The position numbers were made by a program, and so were the translations under genes. A DNA stretch of 7,513 nucleotides from an uncultured Campylobacter sp. GTDB lineage: Bacteria > Campylobacterota > Campylobacteria > Campylobacterales > Campylobacteraceae. A model generated the notes under the pieces. It was not told the DNA's origin. It searched no databases and saw nothing but the letters and a program-made list of their open reading frames with translations. The stretch's first letter is position 1. Every line of letters starts with the position of its first letter. Below are positions 6,010 through 7,513 of this stretch, one piece after another. Location: contig NZ_CALIJA010000050.1 of assembly GCF_938017615.1 (NCBI RefSeq), positions 1-7,513 on the forward strand, read 5' to 3'.

Positions 6010-7183
6010 AAATCGTTCCTTTTTTGTAATTCATCACGGTATCCATATCCTTATCTCCCCTGCCGCTTACGTTTACGACGATCGTTTTTCTGCCTTTTAA
6101 CTGCGGACAGAGCTTTTCTAAATACGCTAACGCGTGCGCGCTTTCGATCGCGGGGATGATGCCCTCAAGCCTGCAGAGCAGTTTAAGCGCCGTGATGCAC
6201 TCATCGTCGGTTACCGCTTCGTATTTTGCGCGACTTATCTCGTGTAGATGTGCGTGCTCCGGGCCCACTCCAGGATAATCAAGCCCCGCCGAGATGCTGT
6301 GAACAGGCTCGATCATGCCGAATTTATCCTGTAGCACGATCGTTTTCATACCGTGGATGATGCCCGCGCGCCCGTTAGTGATGGTCGCTGCGTGATAAGG
6401 GGTTTGTGCGCCCAAGCCGCCCGCTTCGACGCCGATGAGCTGCACGGCAGGATCATCCACGAACGCGCTAAAAATTCCTATCGCATTGCTTCCGCCACCC
6501 ACGCAGGCTAGGACGTAATCGGCCTTGATCCCCTTGCTTGCAAGCTGCGATTTGGTCTCGGTACCGATGACGCTTTGAAAATCCCTAACCATCTTCGGAT
6601 ACGGATGCGGCCCGACCGCCGAACCGATGACGTAAAATACGCTCTCGATCTCATTTACCCACGCCTGAATCGCCGCGGTGGTGGCCTCTTTGAGCGTTTT
6701 TAAACCGGTGCCGATTTTGATTAAATTTGCACCCAAAAGCTGCATTCTAAAGGCGTTGAGCTGCTGGCGCGCGGCATCGGTCTCGCCCATATATACGTCG
6801 CACTCAAGCCCGAATAGCGCCGCTGCCGTCGCCGTAGCCACGCCGTGCTGACCCGCGCCGGTTTCGGCGATGACCTTTTTTTTACCCATCTTTTTAGCTA
6901 ACAGCGCCTGCGCAAGGGCGTTATTGATCTTATGAGCGCCCGTATGATTAAGATCCTCGCGCTTTAGATAAATTTCATGCCCGTAGTGCTCGCTAAGGCG
7001 CGCGGCGTGATATAGCGGCATCGGACGCCCCGCATATTCGCGCAACAAGTAACCCAGCTCGTCTTTAAATTCCTTAGTCTGCGCTATGGTGTTGTACGCA
7101 TCCTCCAACTCCTCGAGCGCAAACATCGCCGTCTCAGGCACGAACTGCCCGCCGAAACTACCGAAATACGCCTTTTTATTCAT
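6002..7183 (-). CDS. trpB: Tryptophan synthase beta chain
   Basis: This pyridoxal-phosphate enzyme condenses indole with L-serine to make tryptophan, the final step of the pathway, in complex with TrpA. It is 393 residues from the chosen start, against 397 in Salmonella. Visible features are the N-terminal YFGSFGGQFVPET, the cofactor lysine K85 in LNHTGAHKINNALAQ, catalytic E107 in AETGAGQHGVA, the phosphate-cradling GGGSN (229-233), and VNVSGRGDKD near the C-terminus. This is the standard TrpB1 type, which works with TrpA. I place the start at MNKKAYFG (ATG at 7183) because GAGGAG (7189-7194) lies five bases upstream. The in-frame ATG at 7198 would put five extra residues across that ribosome-binding site and has none of its own. 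It heads the trpB-trpA-membrane protein operon. Confidence 0.97.
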   Translation of the reverse strand: MNKKAYFGSFGGQFVPETAMFALEELEDAYNTIAQTKEFKDELGYLLREYAGRPMPLYHAARLSEHYGHEIYLKREDLNHTGAHKINNALAQALLAKKMGKKKVIAETGAGQHGVATATAAALFGLECDVYMGETDAARQQLNAFRMQLLGANLIKIGTGLKTLKEATTAAIQAWVNEIESVFYVIGSAVGPHPYPKMVRDFQSVIGTETKSQLASKGIKADYVLACVGGGSNAIGIFSAFVDDPAVQLIGVEAGGLGAQTPYHAATITNGRAGIIHGMKTIVLQDKFGMIEPVHSISAGLDYPGVGPEHAHLHEISRAKYEAVTDDECITALKLLCRLEGIIPAIESAHALAYLEKLCPQLKGRKTIVVNVSGRGDKDMDTVMNYKKGTIYG

Positions 7184-7209
7184 CCTATCTCCTCGCATTA
7201 AATCGCAAG

Positions 7210-7215
7210 ATTATA
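7210..7215 (-). promoter_or_regulatory. Probable trpBA -10 box
   Basis: A consensus TATAAT on the minus strand sits 26 bases upstream of the chosen trpB ATG, giving a predicted start of transcription near 7203 and a leader of about 20 bases. No good -35 is seen. A leader this short leaves no room for a classical trp attenuator, and I find no tandem Trp codons upstream. The upstream ATG at 7198 would be inside this leader and is unlikely to be used. Confidence 0.45.
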
Positions 7216-7253
7216 TAAAATTTCGCGTTAAATTTCGCTTTTTTGACGGCACC

Positions 7254-7347
7254 TTTTGCGGCTCTCTTCTAAATTTATCGGATATGCAGCCGCAAAAACG
7301 CGCGGCATAAAATAGTAAATTTTAAAATTTACACTTCAAATTGCGGC
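7254..7347. repeat. Inverted repeats upstream of trpB
   Basis: TTTTGCGGCT (7254-7263) and AGCCGCAAAA (7288-7297) form a perfect 10-bp inverted repeat with a 24-base spacer. A third copy of the core, TTGCGGC, recurs at 7341-7347 and can also pair with GCCGCAA (7289-7295). Between them lies the perfect 18-bp palindrome GTAAATTTTAAAATTTAC (7315-7332). The elements sit upstream of the predicted trpB -10. They could be operator sites or the 3' structure of the gene entering from the right. They lack a terminator T tract. Confidence 0.45.
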
Positions 7348-7402
7348 TAATGTTTTGCTTGATGAGTAGCCCCAACTTCGTAAATTTGAAGAATTTATAA
7401 AT

Positions 7403-7513
7403 TTATTTGCTTTCATTGCCAATATCGCTCTTTTTAGAATTACCGATAGGACAAATTATATTGTCGGTATCCGTAATCCTTAATTTTTTCCACTCTTCAA
7501 AACTATTAACTCT
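7403..7513 (-). CDS. 3' end of an unidentified gene, cut by the window edge
   Basis: A minus-strand frame is open from the window edge to a TAA at 7403-7405. It supplies 36 C-terminal residues, including EEWKKLRITDTDNIICPIG and ending SDIGNESK. The amino-acid make-up is protein-like, with Trp, charged and hydrophobic residues mixed. The DNA is visibly more AT-rich than the trp and receptor genes, so it may be of different origin or simply a less constrained tail. I do not recognise the family. It reads in the same direction as trpB but is separated from it by about 220 bases and the predicted trpB promoter. Confidence 0.5.
   Translation of the reverse strand, partial: RVNSFEEWKKLRITDTDNIICPIGNSKKSDIGNESK

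Overview
The window fits a Campylobacterota genome, most likely a GC-richer, oral-type Campylobacter (C. gracilis, C. rectus and C. showae are candidates). The reasons are an FdhT/YedE-type selenium membrane protein very like the Campylobacter formate-dehydrogenase accessory protein, a tight trpB-trpA pair followed by a Campylobacter-style membrane protein, abundant AAATTT/TTTAAA words, and AT-rich promoters with a clear -10 but no good -35. The species is inferred, not proven.

Layout from left to right. 1-243 has no intact gene, only a small minus-strand ORF remnant and a compound hairpin downstream of fdhT. 244-1305 (minus) is fdhT/yedE. 1306-1793 is a 488-base divergent intergenic region with a probable fdhT promoter, a perfect 14-bp inverted repeat, a purine-rich stretch, and a Fur-like palindrome plus TATAAT box serving the next gene. 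1794-3890 (plus) is a TonB-dependent outer-membrane receptor of the haem/haemoglobin type. It is broken near codon 112 by two nearby insertions that restore the downstream frame but leave two in-frame stops. 3891-4109 separates convergent genes and holds a strong 16-bp hairpin. 4110-7183 (minus) is a compact operon: trpB, trpA (8-base overlap), then a single-pass membrane protein with an AMIN-like periplasmic domain whose ribosome-binding site abuts the trpA stop. 7184-7402 is the trpB upstream region. 7403-7513 (minus) is the AT-rich 3' end of an unidentified gene that runs off the window.

The genes make three functional groups: selenium supply for formate dehydrogenase (fdhT), iron/haem uptake at the outer membrane (the damaged receptor under a Fur-like operator), and the last two steps of tryptophan synthesis (TrpB and TrpA) transcribed with an envelope or possibly FliO-like protein. 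I see no phage, IS element, CRISPR array, tRNA or rRNA, and no convincing new multi-gene system. The most notable features are the double-insertion lesion in the receptor gene and the alternating half-site operator in front of it.
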